This document shows, one piece after another, positions 31,741 to 39,227 of a stretch of DNA of 40,913 nucleotides. The stretch lies in the NCBI GenBank assembly GCA_034428455.1, contig DAOUHZ010000168.1:1-40913 (forward strand), written 5' to 3'. This DNA is from Bin87 sp034428455 (lineage in GTDB: Bacteria > Chloroflexota > Dehalococcoidia > Lucifugimonadales > UBA3495). The number at the start of each line of letters is the position of its first letter. Position 1 is the stretch's first letter. The position numbers and the translations under genes are program-made. Below the pieces are notes generated by a model. The model had not been told where the DNA came from. It saw only the letters and a list, made by a program, of their open reading frames with translations, and did not search any database.

Positions 31741-32187
31741 TTGTCCACCGTTTCCTTCACCCTCACCGACGAAATGCGAGAGCAGGCCATCGGGGTTGAA
31801 AGCGCGCCCACCACGACCGATGTCGAGAAGGGACACATCGCCCGGTTTGCCGAAGCCATCGGGGATGACAACCCAGCCTACACCGACGGCACACCGGAGA
31901 CCGGAGGCATCGTCGCGCCTCCGACCTTCTTGCGAGCGATGCGGGCGGTGCGACCGGAGTTGCCATTTGAAATTCCGTTCACGCGCCTGCTGGACGGAGG
32001 CAGCGACTGGGAGTACTTCGACCACGTGCGGCCGGGTGACGTGATCACGGCAGTGGGCCGCGTGGAAGACATCCGGGAGCGGACAGGGAGCATCGGGCAG
32101 ATGCTCATTACGACAATCAAGGTCACGTACCGGAATCAGACCGGCGCTATCGTAGCCACGCAGACGAGCACGTCCATACGGCACTGA
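31741..32187 (+). CDS. MaoC-like hotdog dehydratase, N-terminal (FAS1-like) type
   Basis: A 148-residue hotdog-fold protein. It has DVEKGHIARFAEAIGDDNPAYTD, the helix-and-loop start of MaoC N-terminal dehydratase domains, then IVAPPTFLRAM, LLDGGSDWEYFDHVRPGDVITAVGRVEDIRERTG and the strand KVTYRNQTGAIVATQTST. It lacks the active-site D-x4-H motif of the other hotdog gene, which fits the split pattern in which one subunit lacks and the other holds the catalytic site. Such pairs hydrate 2-enoyl-CoA in side-chain beta-oxidation. I chose the TTG at 31741 because AGGAGG sits six bases upstream; the longer frame overlaps the promoter. It opens the four-gene unit. Confidence 0.85.
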   Translation: MSTVSFTLTDEMREQAIGVESAPTTTDVEKGHIARFAEAIGDDNPAYTDGTPETGGIVAPPTFLRAMRAVRPELPFEIPFTRLLDGGSDWEYFDHVRPGDVITAVGRVEDIRERTGSIGQMLITTIKVTYRNQTGAIVATQTSTSIRH

Positions 32188-32201
32188 TGATTTCGGGTAC
32201 C

Positions 32202-32228
32202 GGATTCCGGCTTTCGCTGGAATGACGG
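32202..32228. repeat. REP-like repeat fragment (PAKAGI type)
   Basis: This half-unit (GGATTCCGGCTTTCG ... GAATGACGG) is related to the core of the large palindrome. It lies between the two MaoC-like genes, with a second short GGAATGACGG at 32241. Confidence 0.6.
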
Positions 32229-32270
32229 TAAGAGTGGATGGGAATGACGGTTCCAGTTGGGAGTAACAGG

Positions 32271-32702
32271 ATGGGCCAGCAGATTTACTTTGAAGACGTG
32301 AGCGAAGGCATGGAACTGCCGGCGGAGGTCCGCGAACCGACGACGCGGCAGCTGGTGCAGTACGCCGGAGCATCGGGCGACTTTTACGAGATCCATTACG
32401 ACAAGCCCTATGCGGAGAGCATCGGGCTGCCGGGGATCATCATTCACGGCGCCCTGAAGAACGCCATGCTCGGGTCCTATGTGACGGGCTGGGCGGGGCC
32501 GGGCGCTACCCTGCGGCGGCTGACCTGCCAGTACCGGGGAATGGATTTCCCCGGCGAACCCATTACCGCAAAAGGGCACGTCACCCGGGTGTACCAGGAA
32601 GGCCAGCAGAACCTGGTGGACTGCACCATCTGGCTGGAGAACCCGCAGGGGCAGCAAACCACGCCGGGTACGGCGACGGTCGCATTGCCCAGCCGCAACT
32701 AG
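32271..32702 (+). CDS. MaoC-like (R)-enoyl-CoA hydratase
   Basis: A 143-residue hotdog protein with the catalytic MaoC motif: YAGASGDFYEIHYD (31-44) gives Asp37 and His42, followed by GLPGIIIHGALKNAML (His59). The late strand FPGEPITAKGHVTRVY closes the fold. It hydrates trans-2-enoyl-CoA to the 3-hydroxyacyl-CoA, the step before the SDR dehydrogenases encoded next. With the preceding hotdog gene it probably forms a heteromer. I chose the ATG at 32271, where the conserved domain begins; an upstream ATG at 32238 would add eleven residues without conservation. The next gene starts 65 bases downstream. Confidence 0.88.
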   Translation: MGQQIYFEDVSEGMELPAEVREPTTRQLVQYAGASGDFYEIHYDKPYAESIGLPGIIIHGALKNAMLGSYVTGWAGPGATLRRLTCQYRGMDFPGEPITAKGHVTRVYQEGQQNLVDCTIWLENPQGQQTTPGTATVALPSRN

Positions 32703-32767
32703 TAGCAGAGGCGAGCAGCGGATAGTGACAGCCGGCTAAACCAATTCATGCAAAGGATAATTCGACC

Positions 32768-33703
32768 ATGCCCAATAATCTGGAAGGAAAGGTAGCGATC
32801 GTCACGGGCTCGGGCCGCGGCGTGGGCCGGGGGATCGCCAAGCTGATGGCGGAGGAAGGCGCCAAGGTGGTGGTGGTTGATCCGGGCGTCAACGTTGACG
32901 GCACCGGGTTTGACCAATCCATCGCCGAGGTAGTGGTTGGCGAAATCCGGGACGCCGGCGGGACCGCCGTGGCGTGCACGGAATCGGTGGCGACCATGGA
33001 CGGTGGCGAGCGGATCGTACAAACGGCCATCGACAACTTCGGGCGTCTGGACATCGTGGTCTGCTGCGCCGGCATCCTGCGGGACCGCATGGTCTTCAAC
33101 ATGACGGAGCAGGAATGGGACGACGTGATTGCGGTGCACCTGAAGGGCACCTTCACGGTGGTCAAGCACGCTTGCATCCTCTTCCGGCAGCAGCGTTCGG
33201 GTCGAGTGATTACCTTCAGCAGCCAGTCCGGGCTGGTGGGCAACAGCGGCCAGGCAAATTACGGTGCGGCCAAGAGCGGCATCGCCGGTTTCACCAAGGT
33301 GGTGGCCAAAGACATGGGACGCTACGGAGTGACGGCGAATTCAATAGCGCCGCGAGCGACGACGCGGATGATCGGGGCGATCCCCGAATCGGCGGCGGAG
33401 ATCCGGGCCCGGGGGGGTGTGGCTTCGCTCTCTGGAGACGGAGATGGCGGCGACAACGTGCAGGACCTGGATCCGGACGGGATCGCCCCCTTCGTGGCCT
33501 ACCTGTGCTCTGACTACGCGGCCAACGTCAACGGACAGACCTTCCTGGTGTACGGGAATACGGTGTCGCTGATGTCCCAGCCGCGGCCGGAAAAGGCCAT
33601 CTGGACGGAAGCAGGACACTGGGAGATGGATGACCTTTCCGCCCAGGCCCGCGGATATTTGACGGCCGGTATCCCTAACCCGGCGCCGGCACAACAGCGG
33701 TAA
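32768..33703 (+). CDS. HSD17B4-like short-chain dehydrogenase, copy 1
   Basis: A 311-residue SDR. The cofactor motif TGSGRGVG (13-20) and the catalytic Tyr165 and Lys169 (YGAAK) with Ser151/152 are present. GILRDRMVFNMTEQEWDDVIAVHLKGTF is the signature of the 17-beta-hydroxysteroid dehydrogenase type 4/MFE-2 branch, which oxidises (R)-3-hydroxyacyl-CoA. The usual NNAG reads CCAG (99-102). The C-terminal 100 residues, after ATTRM, are long and end in PAPAQQR. It follows the hydratase gene, as fits the next oxidation step. The tandem copy downstream is closely similar over the first 205 residues and different in the C-terminal third. Confidence 0.9.
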   Translation: MPNNLEGKVAIVTGSGRGVGRGIAKLMAEEGAKVVVVDPGVNVDGTGFDQSIAEVVVGEIRDAGGTAVACTESVATMDGGERIVQTAIDNFGRLDIVVCCAGILRDRMVFNMTEQEWDDVIAVHLKGTFTVVKHACILFRQQRSGRVITFSSQSGLVGNSGQANYGAAKSGIAGFTKVVAKDMGRYGVTANSIAPRATTRMIGAIPESAAEIRARGGVASLSGDGDGGDNVQDLDPDGIAPFVAYLCSDYAANVNGQTFLVYGNTVSLMSQPRPEKAIWTEAGHWEMDDLSAQARGYLTAGIPNPAPAQQR

Positions 33704-33713
33704 CCTGTCTCTC

Positions 33714-33743
33714 CCGTCATTCCCGCGAAAGCCGGAATGACGG
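33714..33743. repeat. REP-like inverted repeat between the SDR paralogues
   Basis: CCGTCATTCC and GGAATGACGG form a perfect 10-bp stem around a short loop with a GAAA centre. It is the same PAKAGI repeat family as at 31528-31592 and 32202-32228. Confidence 0.7.
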
Positions 33744-33773
33744 TTATCACACGAAATATCCGAGGATAGGACA

Positions 33774-34685
33774 ATGCCCCTACTGGAAGACAAGGTAGCA
33801 ATCGTAACCGGCGCCGGGCGCGGCATCGGGCGCGGCGTCGCCAAGCTGATGGCGGCTGAAGGCGCGAAGGTCGTGGTTTGCGATCTGGGCGTGAACGTGG
33901 ACGGTACCGGAGCCGATATCTCGGTGGCGCAGCAGGTGGTCAACGAGATCGGCGAAGCCGGCGGCACTGCCGTGGCCTGCACGGAATCCGTGGCCACCAT
34001 GGACGGCGGCGAGAAGATCGTGCAAACGGCCGTGGACAACTTTGGCAAGCTGGACATCGTGGTGACAGTAGCAGGTATCCTGCGTGACCGCATGGTGTTC
34101 AACATGACCGAAGAGGAATGGGATGATGTGATCGCGGTGCACCTGAAGGGTACCTTCACGGTGGTGAAGCACGCGAGCATCCTGTTCCGGCAGCAGCGGT
34201 CGGGCCGCATCATTACGTTCAGCAGCACGTCCGGGCTGTACGGGAACAGCGGGCAGGCGAACTACGGCGCGGCCAAGGACGGCATCGCCGGGTTCACTCG
34301 GGTGTGCGCGCGCGACCTGGGCCGGTATGGCGTGACGGCCAACGCCATTTCACCTTCGGCGAGCACGCGAATGACCACCAGCGTGCCGGACGAGGCGCGG
34401 GCGCTGCGCTCGGCGCGCGGGATCGCTGCCGGCGGCGGCCTGCGCGGTGAGCCGGAGGACGTCGCTCCGATGGTGACGTGGCTGGCCTCGGACGAAGCGC
34501 AGCACGTGAACGGCCACGTGTTCCACGTGACGGGCGGGCTGGTGACTCTGCTCAACGAGCCGGAGCCGGTGAAGACAATCCGAAAGGACACGCGATGGAC
34601 GGTTGACGAGTTGGCCGGCGTGTTCCCGGCGACCATCGGGGTCGAGCTGTACAACCCGGCGCCAGCACCGCCGCCGAGCGCGTAG
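33774..34685 (+). CDS. HSD17B4-like short-chain dehydrogenase, copy 2
   Basis: A 303-residue SDR paralogous to copy 1. The cofactor motif is TGAGRGIG (12-19), the NNAG position reads TVAG (98-101) and the catalytic pair is Tyr164/Lys168. The middle (GGTAVACTESVATMDGGEKIVQT, and ILRDRMVFNMTEEEWDDVIAVHLKGTFTVVKHASILFRQQRSGR) is nearly identical to copy 1. The C-terminal part lacks the GDGDGG loop and has WLASDEAQHVNGHVFHVTGGLVTLL instead, so the two probably serve different acyl chains. A ribosome site GAGGATAGGA precedes the ATG. A rho-independent terminator follows 40 bases after the stop and closes the unit. Confidence 0.9.
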   Translation: MPLLEDKVAIVTGAGRGIGRGVAKLMAAEGAKVVVCDLGVNVDGTGADISVAQQVVNEIGEAGGTAVACTESVATMDGGEKIVQTAVDNFGKLDIVVTVAGILRDRMVFNMTEEEWDDVIAVHLKGTFTVVKHASILFRQQRSGRIITFSSTSGLYGNSGQANYGAAKDGIAGFTRVCARDLGRYGVTANAISPSASTRMTTSVPDEARALRSARGIAAGGGLRGEPEDVAPMVTWLASDEAQHVNGHVFHVTGGLVTLLNEPEPVKTIRKDTRWTVDELAGVFPATIGVELYNPAPAPPPSA

Positions 34686-34724
34686 CTGGATCGGGTCAGC
34701 GCGACCACATAAAGAGCATCGACG

Positions 34725-34753
34725 ATGCCGGGCGGGAGACTGCCCGGCATTTT
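34725..34753 (+). terminator. Rho-independent terminator of the MaoC/SDR unit
   Basis: A perfect 9-bp stem ATGCCGGGC with GCCCGGCAT, an 8-base loop and then TTTT. A longer version of the next reading frame would start inside this stem, which argues for the downstream start. Confidence 0.75.
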
Positions 34754-34808
34754 GCTATTCCTGCGCAAGTCACCTCGGCAATCAAGGCCAGGGTTCAAGG
34801 TGTGCGCG

Positions 34809-35498
34809 ATGGGAGAATTACGCAGACGAAGGATACGTTCCGGCGTGATCACAGCGTGCATCCTTGTAGCGATTGCGGCTGTAATTTGGATCGTGGTCAA
34901 TCCCTCCGTAACTGGTCTCGGCGGTACGCACAACGACTGGTTCGTGCACGTGACGGCCGAAAACCTGGTGGAGTATTCCGAGCACATTGTCCTGGCCCGT
35001 TACACTGACGAGGCGGTCCTTGAAACCGTGAACTCCAGAATGGATCCCCCTGCGGTCAAATCGTTCACTGACGTGTATCGCAAGTTCCAAGTGGTCGAAT
35101 CCCTCAAAGGTGGATACCAGCCTGGGGACATGATCTACGTAGCGTGGGACGCCGGATATACCACCATCAACCCGGAGACGGGAGGGCCACGATTCGACCC
35201 GCGAGTGGTTGCGCCCCTGCCCCGGGGCGAAATCTACGGGTTGTTTCTGAACCTGCGGCACTCGAGATGGCAACATCCGGAGCACCCGGAGATCAGGGTT
35301 TGGGAAACGCCTGATGGATTGGAGGTGGCGCTGGTGGACGATCAAGGGAGGTTCTCATTTCAGACTGACCAGTTCTACCGCAATGCTCTGAAAGACATGG
35401 GCCTCAAGCCGGTTCCCGGTTCTGGGGCTCCGTTCGAATTGACCACCGACGATGTGAGGAACTTGGTGGCCTCGGGTTCCAGTAATCCCAGCGACTGA
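34809..35498 (+). CDS. Membrane-anchored protein of unknown function
   Basis: A 229-residue protein that I do not recognise. It has a basic N-terminus (MGELRRRRIRSG), one hydrophobic segment (residues 13-31, VITACILVAIAAVIWIVVN) and an extracellular, beta-rich remainder with VEYSEHIVLARYTDEAVLETV and FQVVESLKGGYQPGDMIYVAWD. The pattern (a strand with the verb-like VLARYT, then VxESLKGxxxxGDxIYV) resembles small exported proteins in which a KG..GD loop follows a long strand, but no family can be named. The ATG has AAGGTG six bases upstream. It lies alone between the terminator and the SRP RNA. Confidence 0.7.
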   Translation: MGELRRRRIRSGVITACILVAIAAVIWIVVNPSVTGLGGTHNDWFVHVTAENLVEYSEHIVLARYTDEAVLETVNSRMDPPAVKSFTDVYRKFQVVESLKGGYQPGDMIYVAWDAGYTTINPETGGPRFDPRVVAPLPRGEIYGLFLNLRHSRWQHPEHPEIRVWETPDGLEVALVDDQGRFSFQTDQFYRNALKDMGLKPVPGSGAPFELTTDDVRNLVASGSSNPSD

Positions 35499-35521
35499 AT
35501 TGCTCGTGGATCGGACGCGGA

Positions 35522-35550
35522 TTGACAGGGTTTGGGGGTGGGCATACCAT
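35522..35550 (+). promoter_or_regulatory. Promoter of the SRP RNA gene
   Basis: A consensus TTGACA, a 17-base spacer and TACCAT. The predicted start, seven bases after the -10, is A35557, exactly the first base of the terminal stem of the RNA. Confidence 0.65.
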
Positions 35551-35556
35551 GTTCAC

Positions 35557-35830
35557 AGTGGTCGTGCTACATGGGGAGCTGGCGGTGCCCTGAACCCGCA
35601 ATCCGCCACAGCGGGGTGGAATTCCTCCCCCAGGTGAGGCGCAAGGGCCAATTTCCCAGGGAATGGCGCTGACGGCCGGGTCCCACGCGGCGCAGGCTCG
35701 TGAACTCCGCCAGGGCTTGACGGCAGCAACGGTAAGCGATGTCCCGCGGGTGCCGTGGGAGTGCCTGGCCTGAGCCAATCCCGACGATATGCCCCCAGGC
35801 TGCAGTCGAAGGGAGGTGCTCGGCCACTTT
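35557..35830 (+). ncRNA. ffs: Signal recognition particle RNA, long bacterial type
   Basis: About 274 nt. Terminal stem: AGTGGTC at the 5' end pairs with GGCCACT at the 3' end (seven pairs), followed at once by a T6 run that would terminate transcription. The Alu-domain signature GGCGGTGCCCTG ... CGCAATCCGCC ... GAATTCCTCCCC lies at 35581-35630, as in Bacillus-type scRNA. The S-domain core is CAGG (35711), GCT, a UGAC tetraloop (35718-35721), GGC, AGCA. CAGG/AGCA form the symmetric loop that binds Ffh. The tetraloop is of the URRC class, not GGAA. This explains the whole gene-free stretch 35499-35893. The RNA directs signal-peptide-bearing and membrane proteins to SecYEG with Ffh and FtsY. 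Confidence 0.93.
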
Positions 35831-35893
35831 TTTGATTCTCGCTCGTCCGTATAAACCGGGCGCTGTCAGCACTGTGGAAGCATACGGAAGATA

Positions 35894-36724
35894 GTGGTGA
35901 CCTCGACCTCCATCCGCCGGCGGCGGAAGTCATTGGGACAGCATTTCCTGGCGGACGCTCGGATCGCCAATCGGGTCGTAGCCGCCGCAGAGCCGGACGG
36001 GTCGGACACGGTGGTTGAGATCGGGCCGGGCGCGGGCGTGCTGACGCGGCGATTGGTGGAGCAGGCGGGCCGGGTCGTAGCGGTGGAGTTGGATCAGCGG
36101 CTGTGCGAGGAGTTGCCGGAGCGGCTGGGGTTTCCGCCGAATCTGAGGGTAGTACGGGGCGATGGACGGGAGATCAACATTGACGAACTAGTGGGTGCGG
36201 CAACGCCGTACAAGGTCGTGGCGAATCTACCGTACTATGCGGCCGCGCCGATAGTGCGCCGGTTCCTGGAGACGGTGAGGCCGCCGACCTTGATGGTGGT
36301 GATGGTGCAGCGGGAAGTGGCGGACGCGATGAATGCCAAGCCGGGCGAGTTCACGCTGTTGTCAGTGGCGACGCAGTTCTACGCGGAACCTTCGGTGGTG
36401 GCGCAGGTGCCGCCGCGGAGTTTCAGGCCGCCGCCCAAGGTGTCCTCGACCGTATTGAAGCTGGCGGTACGTGCGGAACCTCCAGCGGCGGTGGCGGATC
36501 GGGAGGAATTCTTCGCATTGGTCCGGGCCGGGTTCAGCGCGCCGCGGAAGCAGTTGCGCAACTCGCTGGCGCAGGGTACGGGGGCGCCTGCGGAAGCGGT
36601 TGCAACGTCGCTGTACGACGCCGGTATTGATCCGCAAAGGCGGCCGGCGACGCTGGAGATCGGCGAGTGGGCGGCGTTGGACGCGAAATGGCCGGCGGAC
36701 GTGCCGAGATCGCGGGCGGCATAG
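35894..36724 (+). CDS. rsmA: 16S rRNA (adenine1518-N6/adenine1519-N6)-dimethyltransferase
   Basis: A 276-residue KsgA/RsmA methyltransferase that dimethylates two adjacent adenines near the 3' end of 16S rRNA during 30S maturation. The family features are KSLGQHFLADARIANRVV, the SAM motif EIGPGAGVLTRRLVE, VAVELDQRLCEELPE, GDGREINIDEL, the catalytic NLPYYAAAPIVRRFL, VQREVADAMNAKPGEFTLLSVATQFYAEP and PRSFRPPPKVSSTVLKL. The start is a GTG with GGAAG upstream; a second GTG follows immediately. It leads a run with ispE (20-base gap) and lgt. Confidence 0.95.
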   Translation: MVTSTSIRRRRKSLGQHFLADARIANRVVAAAEPDGSDTVVEIGPGAGVLTRRLVEQAGRVVAVELDQRLCEELPERLGFPPNLRVVRGDGREINIDELVGAATPYKVVANLPYYAAAPIVRRFLETVRPPTLMVVMVQREVADAMNAKPGEFTLLSVATQFYAEPSVVAQVPPRSFRPPPKVSSTVLKLAVRAEPPAAVADREEFFALVRAGFSAPRKQLRNSLAQGTGAPAEAVATSLYDAGIDPQRRPATLEIGEWAALDAKWPADVPRSRAA

Positions 36725-36744
36725 TATTCGGGTGGGATTCGATC

Positions 36745-37638
36745 ATGTCGTCCGTGCAGTTGACGCTCAAGGCGTATGCCAAGGTGAACCTGACGTTGGA
36801 GGTCATCGGCAAGCGGGACGACGGTTACCATAATGTGGCTACGATCCTGCAGACGGTGGATCTGGCGGACACCGTGGTGATTGGGGAAGCCGACGAGCTT
36901 TCAGTGGAGTGTGATCAGGCCGAGTTGTCGGGTGAGAGGAACTTGGCGTGGAAAGCGGCGACGGCGTTGGCAGAGCGAGCCGGTATCGCGCCACGGGCGC
37001 ACATACGCATCGAGAAGGAGATTCCCGTGGCCTCGGGATTGGGGGGTGGGTCGGCGGACGCGGCGGCCACTCTGGTTGGACTGAACCGATTGTGGGGACT
37101 TGAACTTTCGAGCGAAGAGTTGGCGAAGGTGGCTTCCGGGTTAGGTTCCGACGTGCCCTTCCTGCTGAGGGGTGGCACGGCGCTGGGAACAGGGAGAGGA
37201 GATGAGATTTCTCCGCTACCGCAACTGCCGGCGTTGGAGATGTTGTTGGTGGTTCCGGCGGAGAGCATAGAGGCGAAGACGCCCACGATGTACCGAGCGC
37301 TGAGACCGGAGGATTTCTCGGACGGAGCCAGGACGCGGTCGATTTCGGGCGATCTGGCAGTACGGGACCTGAAATCGGCTGACTGTGGCAACACATTTGA
37401 AAGGGCGGCGCGAGAAATCTTTCCAGGCTTGGCGGACGTATGGGATAGGGTGGGGGAAGTCACACAGCATCCGCCCCGATTGTCTGGAGCAGGGCCGGCG
37501 ATGTTCGTCATGCCGTCTTCGGAAAGTGAACGTATCCGGGTGGCTGAATCCTTGCATGGTACTGGCGCGACGGCGTACCTTGTGCAGACGATTTGCCCAG
37601 ATGACAGCGACTGGCCGGAACCGATCAACCGGACCTGA
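36745..37638 (+). CDS. ispE: 4-diphosphocytidyl-2-C-methyl-D-erythritol kinase
   Basis: A 297-residue GHMP kinase of the MEP isoprenoid pathway, phosphorylating CDP-methylerythritol. The N-terminus AYAKVNLTLEVIGKRDDGYHNVATILQTVDL is diagnostic, with the substrate lysine and the DGYH motif; the ATP loop is PVASGLGGGSADAAATL and LGSDVPFLLRGGTALGTGRGD follows. The C-terminal PRLSGAGPAMFVMP is the third GHMP motif. I chose the ATG at 36745, which matches family length; the longer frame overlaps rsmA. It lies between rsmA and lgt, a common housekeeping order with rsmA-ispE. Confidence 0.95.
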   Translation: MSSVQLTLKAYAKVNLTLEVIGKRDDGYHNVATILQTVDLADTVVIGEADELSVECDQAELSGERNLAWKAATALAERAGIAPRAHIRIEKEIPVASGLGGGSADAAATLVGLNRLWGLELSSEELAKVASGLGSDVPFLLRGGTALGTGRGDEISPLPQLPALEMLLVVPAESIEAKTPTMYRALRPEDFSDGARTRSISGDLAVRDLKSADCGNTFERAAREIFPGLADVWDRVGEVTQHPPRLSGAGPAMFVMPSSESERIRVAESLHGTGATAYLVQTICPDDSDWPEPINRT

Positions 37639-37667
37639 AACAATGATCACGGAGACACCAATCGTCG

Positions 37668-38585
37668 ATGGATATTCTTGCGGTAATCAGCATACCCTTT
37701 GATCCGGACATCATTCGCACCGCCGGGTTCATACTTTCCTGGCACGGCTTTTTCACCTTCGTCGCGGTCGCTGTGGCCGTGTACCTGACGTGGCGGTGGG
37801 GACGCAAGGAGGGACTGGACGGCGACGCAATCCTGTCGGTGGCGACGTGGTGCATCATCGGTGGGATCATCGGGGCGCGGATATTGCACGTCATTGATTT
37901 CTGGGACGACGTGTACCAATACAATCCGGCGCGCATCGTCTATTTCTGGAATGGTGGAATCGCGATATTCGGAGCGTACTTGGGCGGGTTTGCCGGAGGA
38001 GCGACCTATATCACGCTGCGAAACGCCCGGTGGCTGACCAGTTTCTTTGACAGCCCGGGACTGCGCTGGACGGGAATGCACCGGCCGATGGCCCAAATGC
38101 CGCCGGTTTCGCACCTGGCCGATGTGGCCGCGCCAGCGTTGCTGATCGCGTTGGCGATAGGGCGAATCGGCGACGTGATCAACGGTGAGCACTGGTCCAG
38201 TTTTTCCGATCTGCCGTGGGCGTGGGTGTACACCGACCCGGACAGCCTGGGGTACGGGCGGCCGGCTTCGCATCCGGCGGTGGCTTACGAGCTGATATTC
38301 TGTCTGATCTGGGCGGGAGTGCTGTGGTGGCTGAAGGATAGGGTGCGGCCGAGGGGAATGCTGTTCGCGCTGTTCTTCGCGGGATACTCGGCGGGTCGGT
38401 TCTTCATATCGTTCGTGCGCCAGGAACAGAACACGTACATCTTCGGGTTCAACGAGGCGCAGCTGGTGGCGCTGGCCGTCATGGTGGTGACGGTGCCGCT
38501 GTTGATCTACCGGGCGCGGTTGGTTCGGCCGGCGCGTGGGGGCCGGCGGGCCCCTAGAGCTCAGGTGGAGACGGACGAGGATTAG
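37668..38585 (+). CDS. lgt: Phosphatidylglycerol-prolipoprotein diacylglyceryl transferase
   Basis: A 305-residue multi-spanning membrane enzyme that attaches diacylglycerol to the lipobox cysteine of prolipoproteins, such as the RND adaptor in this window. Marks: a first segment RTAGFILSWHGFF, GGIIGARILHVIDF, WNGGIAIFGAYLGGFAGG, ALAIGRIGDVINGEHW (the Lgt signature), SHPAVAYELIFCLIWAGVL and AGYSAGRFFISFVRQEQNTYIFGFNEAQLVALAVM. The GGIAIFG stretch has Phe where the E. coli enzyme has the conserved His103, a known kind of variation. The ribosome site is weak (GGAGAC 14 bases upstream). Last gene of the plus-strand run. Confidence 0.94.
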   Translation: MDILAVISIPFDPDIIRTAGFILSWHGFFTFVAVAVAVYLTWRWGRKEGLDGDAILSVATWCIIGGIIGARILHVIDFWDDVYQYNPARIVYFWNGGIAIFGAYLGGFAGGATYITLRNARWLTSFFDSPGLRWTGMHRPMAQMPPVSHLADVAAPALLIALAIGRIGDVINGEHWSSFSDLPWAWVYTDPDSLGYGRPASHPAVAYELIFCLIWAGVLWWLKDRVRPRGMLFALFFAGYSAGRFFISFVRQEQNTYIFGFNEAQLVALAVMVVTVPLLIYRARLVRPARGGRRAPRAQVETDED

Positions 38586-38608
38586 CCAGGGCCGCTGTCC
38601 GCGTAAGG

Positions 38609-39196
38609 TCAGCGAACGGGCTGGGCTCGGGCGAAGATGGGAGCCAGGTCAACCGCGACGCTTGGCATGGCCTCAGAGGTGAGGATGTCCGAGGAGGCGA
38701 GGGTTCGGACTGGGGCGAAAGTGGAGCCATCGCCGGAATGGACGGTTACCGTGGCGGCGTAGAGGTCGACGATCCAGACCTCGCGGACGCCGTTGGCGGC
38801 ATAGACGGGCAACTTTTCGTTCAGGTCACGGCGGCGAGTAGAGTCCGAGAGGATTTCGACAACTACGTCGGGAGCGCCGGTAGCGGCAGGCTGGTCCAGG
38901 ATATTTCGCCTCTCGTTGGACACAAACAGCAGATCCGGTTGATAGGTGTTGAACTCGTCTAAATGCACGTCAAAAGGCGCGGGAAGAATCTCGCCGATGC
39001 CCAACGACTGAACTTGCGTTGCCAACTGCATGATCAGCTGCACGAGGAAGACCTGGTGCGAGTAACTGGCGCCGGACATTTCAACGAGTGCTCCGTTGAT
39101 GAGTTGGTAGCGGGGGCCGGAGTTCTCTGGCGGAGTTATCGCCACGTAATCAGCGTTGGTCAACTTCGTGCGCGGCTTCGCTTTGGGCTGTGTCAT
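38609..39196 (-). CDS. Uma2 family endonuclease (DUF820), copy 2
   Basis: A 195-residue PD-(D/E)xK protein with RYQLINGALVEMSGASYSHQVFLVQL, the putative catalytic residues in YQPDLLFVSN and VVVEILSDSTRRRDLNEKLPVYAANGVREVWIVD. It is only distantly similar to copy 1. I chose the ATG at 39196 because AAGGAG lies ten bases upstream. It follows recJ after 31 bases on the same strand and meets lgt tail to tail with 23 bases between the stops. Its function is unknown. Confidence 0.88.
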   Translation of the reverse strand: MTQPKAKPRTKLTNADYVAITPPENSGPRYQLINGALVEMSGASYSHQVFLVQLIMQLATQVQSLGIGEILPAPFDVHLDEFNTYQPDLLFVSNERRNILDQPAATGAPDVVVEILSDSTRRRDLNEKLPVYAANGVREVWIVDLYAATVTVHSGDGSTFAPVRTLASSDILTSEAMPSVAVDLAPIFARAQPVR

Positions 39197-39227
39197 TAGA
39201 ACCGCTCCTTGTGCCTGCTGCCGCAAA

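Noticed and set aside
31720..32373. A minus-strand frame with VIPAKAGIR, opposite the first MaoC-like gene
   Set aside because: The peptide is the translation of a REP-like repeat, and the frame opposes a recognisable hotdog gene.
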